DNA of 64,000 nucleotides from JACCTU01 sp963848525 (GTDB lineage: Bacteria > Actinomycetota > Thermoleophilia > Gaiellales > Gaiellaceae). Location: assembly GCA_963848525.1 (NCBI GenBank), contig CAWKDZ010000003.1, positions 124,001 to 188,000 of the forward strand, written 5' to 3'. The position numbers were made by a program, and so were the translations under genes. How positions within the stretch are numbered: the stretch's first letter is position 1; the number at the start of each line of letters is the position of its first letter. A model generated the notes under the pieces. The model was not told the DNA's origin and ran no database searches. It saw only the letters and a list, made by a program, of their open reading frames with translations. This document shows positions 62,989 to 64,000 of the stretch, piece after piece.

Positions 62989-64000
62989 ATGAGCGTCCGC
63001 GGCGCAGCGTTCCTCGGCATCGGCGCGATGGTCGGCGCGGGCATCTTCGCGCTGCTCGGCGAGGCCGGCACGGTCGCGGGCTCGGCCGTCTGGCTCTCCT
63101 TCCTGATCGCCGGGATCGTCTCGGCGCTCCTCGGCTACACCGTGGTCAAGCTCGGCGTCCGCTTCCCCTCCTCGGGCGGCATCATCGCCTACCTGATGGA
63201 GGGGTTCGGAAACGGGCGCCTCGTCGGAATCGCCTCCTGGCTCGGGTACGCCGCCGCAATCGTGATCGTGTGCTCGATGGTCGCGGTCAGCTTCGGGAGC
63301 TACGCGACCTCGCTCTTCGTCGGCGACGACGCCGCGGGCTGGTGGGACAACGCCTTCACGTCCGCCGTCGTGGTCGCGATGGCTGCAATCAACCTCGTCG
63401 GCTCGCGCATCGTGGACAAGGCGCAGACGGTGATCGTCGTCCTTCTGCTCGCCGTCTTCGCCGTCTTCATCGCCGTCACCATCTTCGAGATCGACTGGGA
63501 TCTGCTCGCCTTCAGCGGGTATCCGTCCTTCTCGAAGATCCTCTCCAGCGTGGCGCTGACATTCTTCGCCTACCTCGGCTTCAGCGTGATCACCTTCGCC
63601 GCCGGCGACCTGCGCGATCCCGCCCGCGAGCTTCCGAAGGCGATGTACGGCGCCCTGGGCGTGACGACCGTGCTCTACATCCTGATCTCGCTCGGCGTCT
63701 TCGGCACGTTGACGGTCGAGGAGGTGATCGGGTACGGGGAGACGGCGATCGCTGAGGCGGCCCGACCGGCGCTCGGCGACGCGGGCTTCACGATCATGGC
63801 GGTCGCAGCGCTGCTCGCGACCTCTTCCTCCGTGAACGCCACGCTGTACGCGTCCGGTGGCCTCACGGCGATGCTCGCAGGCGCCGGCCAGTTCCCGACC
63901 TTCTTCGGGCGCGGCTCGCGGCTCGGTCCCAACGCCGGGCTGCTCATCACCGCCGCGCTCGTGCTCGTGATCGCCAATCTCGTCGATCTTTCGGCGATCG
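62989..64000 (+). CDS. APC-family amino acid permease (3' end cut by window)
   Basis: Starts ATG 62989, with GGAGAC just upstream. The first helix has the substrate-binding loop GIGAMVGAGIFALLGEAG typical of APC transporters, then helices with GLRFPSSGGIIAYLMEGFGN-type, LTFFAYLGFSVITFAAGDL and AVAALLATSSSVNATLYASG. About 337 residues are present of the usual 420-480. The transported amino acid is not determined. It continues past the right edge. Confidence 0.92.
   Translation, partial: MSVRGAAFLGIGAMVGAGIFALLGEAGTVAGSAVWLSFLIAGIVSALLGYTVVKLGVRFPSSGGIIAYLMEGFGNGRLVGIASWLGYAAAIVIVCSMVAVSFGSYATSLFVGDDAAGWWDNAFTSAVVVAMAAINLVGSRIVDKAQTVIVVLLLAVFAVFIAVTIFEIDWDLLAFSGYPSFSKILSSVALTFFAYLGFSVITFAAGDLRDPARELPKAMYGALGVTTVLYILISLGVFGTLTVEEVIGYGETAIAEAARPALGDAGFTIMAVAALLATSSSVNATLYASGGLTAMLAGAGQFPTFFGRGSRLGPNAGLLITAALVLVIANLVDLSAI

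Overview
The window is GC-rich DNA (roughly 70 percent G+C by eye), densely coded, with many 4-base start/stop overlaps (GTGA, ATGA, TTGA). An LigB-type ATP-dependent DNA ligase, several ECF sigma factors including a SnoaL-fused one, DGPF/YCII proteins, a GAP-family protein, a DUF7144-like membrane protein and a CGAAC-N4-GTTCG SOS box all point to Actinomycetota. An environmental Thermoleophilia/Gaiellales-type lineage is my best guess, not proven. No rRNA, tRNA, CRISPR array, insertion sequence or prophage was seen.

Layout. 1-8 kb: an MMPL exporter, DNA ligase, a VOC protein, then an operon-like run of MetE-like protein, citryl-CoA-lyase-like protein, phenylacetate-CoA-ligase-like enzyme and GST. 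8-13 kb: SnoaL-fused sigma factor, SOS-controlled dinB, an ArsR-SRPBCC pair, a DGPF/sigma pair and an AlkD-like glycosylase. 13.6-17.8 kb: a secreted protein, then a three-gene minus-strand operon of a PEP-CTERM-like substrate, an exosortase fused to an EpsI-like domain, and a membrane glycosyltransferase. 18-24 kb: an AlkZ-like protein, then a peptidase M20/AbgT transporter/glutaminase/holin-like operon. 24-32 kb: envelope and lipoprotein genes, a flippase-like/YdcF/MBL/RDD operon and a K+ channel. 32-37.6 kb: AI-2E-type permease, a membrane protein, a large STAND-LuxR regulator and a CMD protein. 37.6-50 kb: two large arylsulfatases, the second followed by its formylglycine-generating enzyme, around a block of membrane proteins (NfeD-like, flippase-like, holin-phosphodiesterase fusion, DUF4239-like) and a cluster of small SHOCT/DUF proteins. 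50-57.5 kb: ZIP transporter, LysR regulator, hydrolase, FMN reductase, DGPF protein, GAP and SulP transporters, and a decayed arsenite methyltransferase. 57.6-64 kb: a ribosomal-protection GTPase, a hydrolase-adenylate cyclase fusion, an orphan Hcp, a HemK-like methyltransferase and an amino acid permease cut by the window end.

By hand count about 39 apparent single-base insertions interrupt 15 otherwise intact genes. All shift the frame the same way, and each gene's length modulo three agrees with its count. I treat these genes as intact in life, with sequencing or assembly errors, and give repaired lengths. The arsM remnant is different: its shifts go the other way and its 3' half is missing, so it looks truly decayed.

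The most interesting unit is the exosortase operon: protein sorting enzyme, putative single dedicated substrate and polysaccharide synthase in one transcript, with two 16-bp palindromes in the divergent promoter region.
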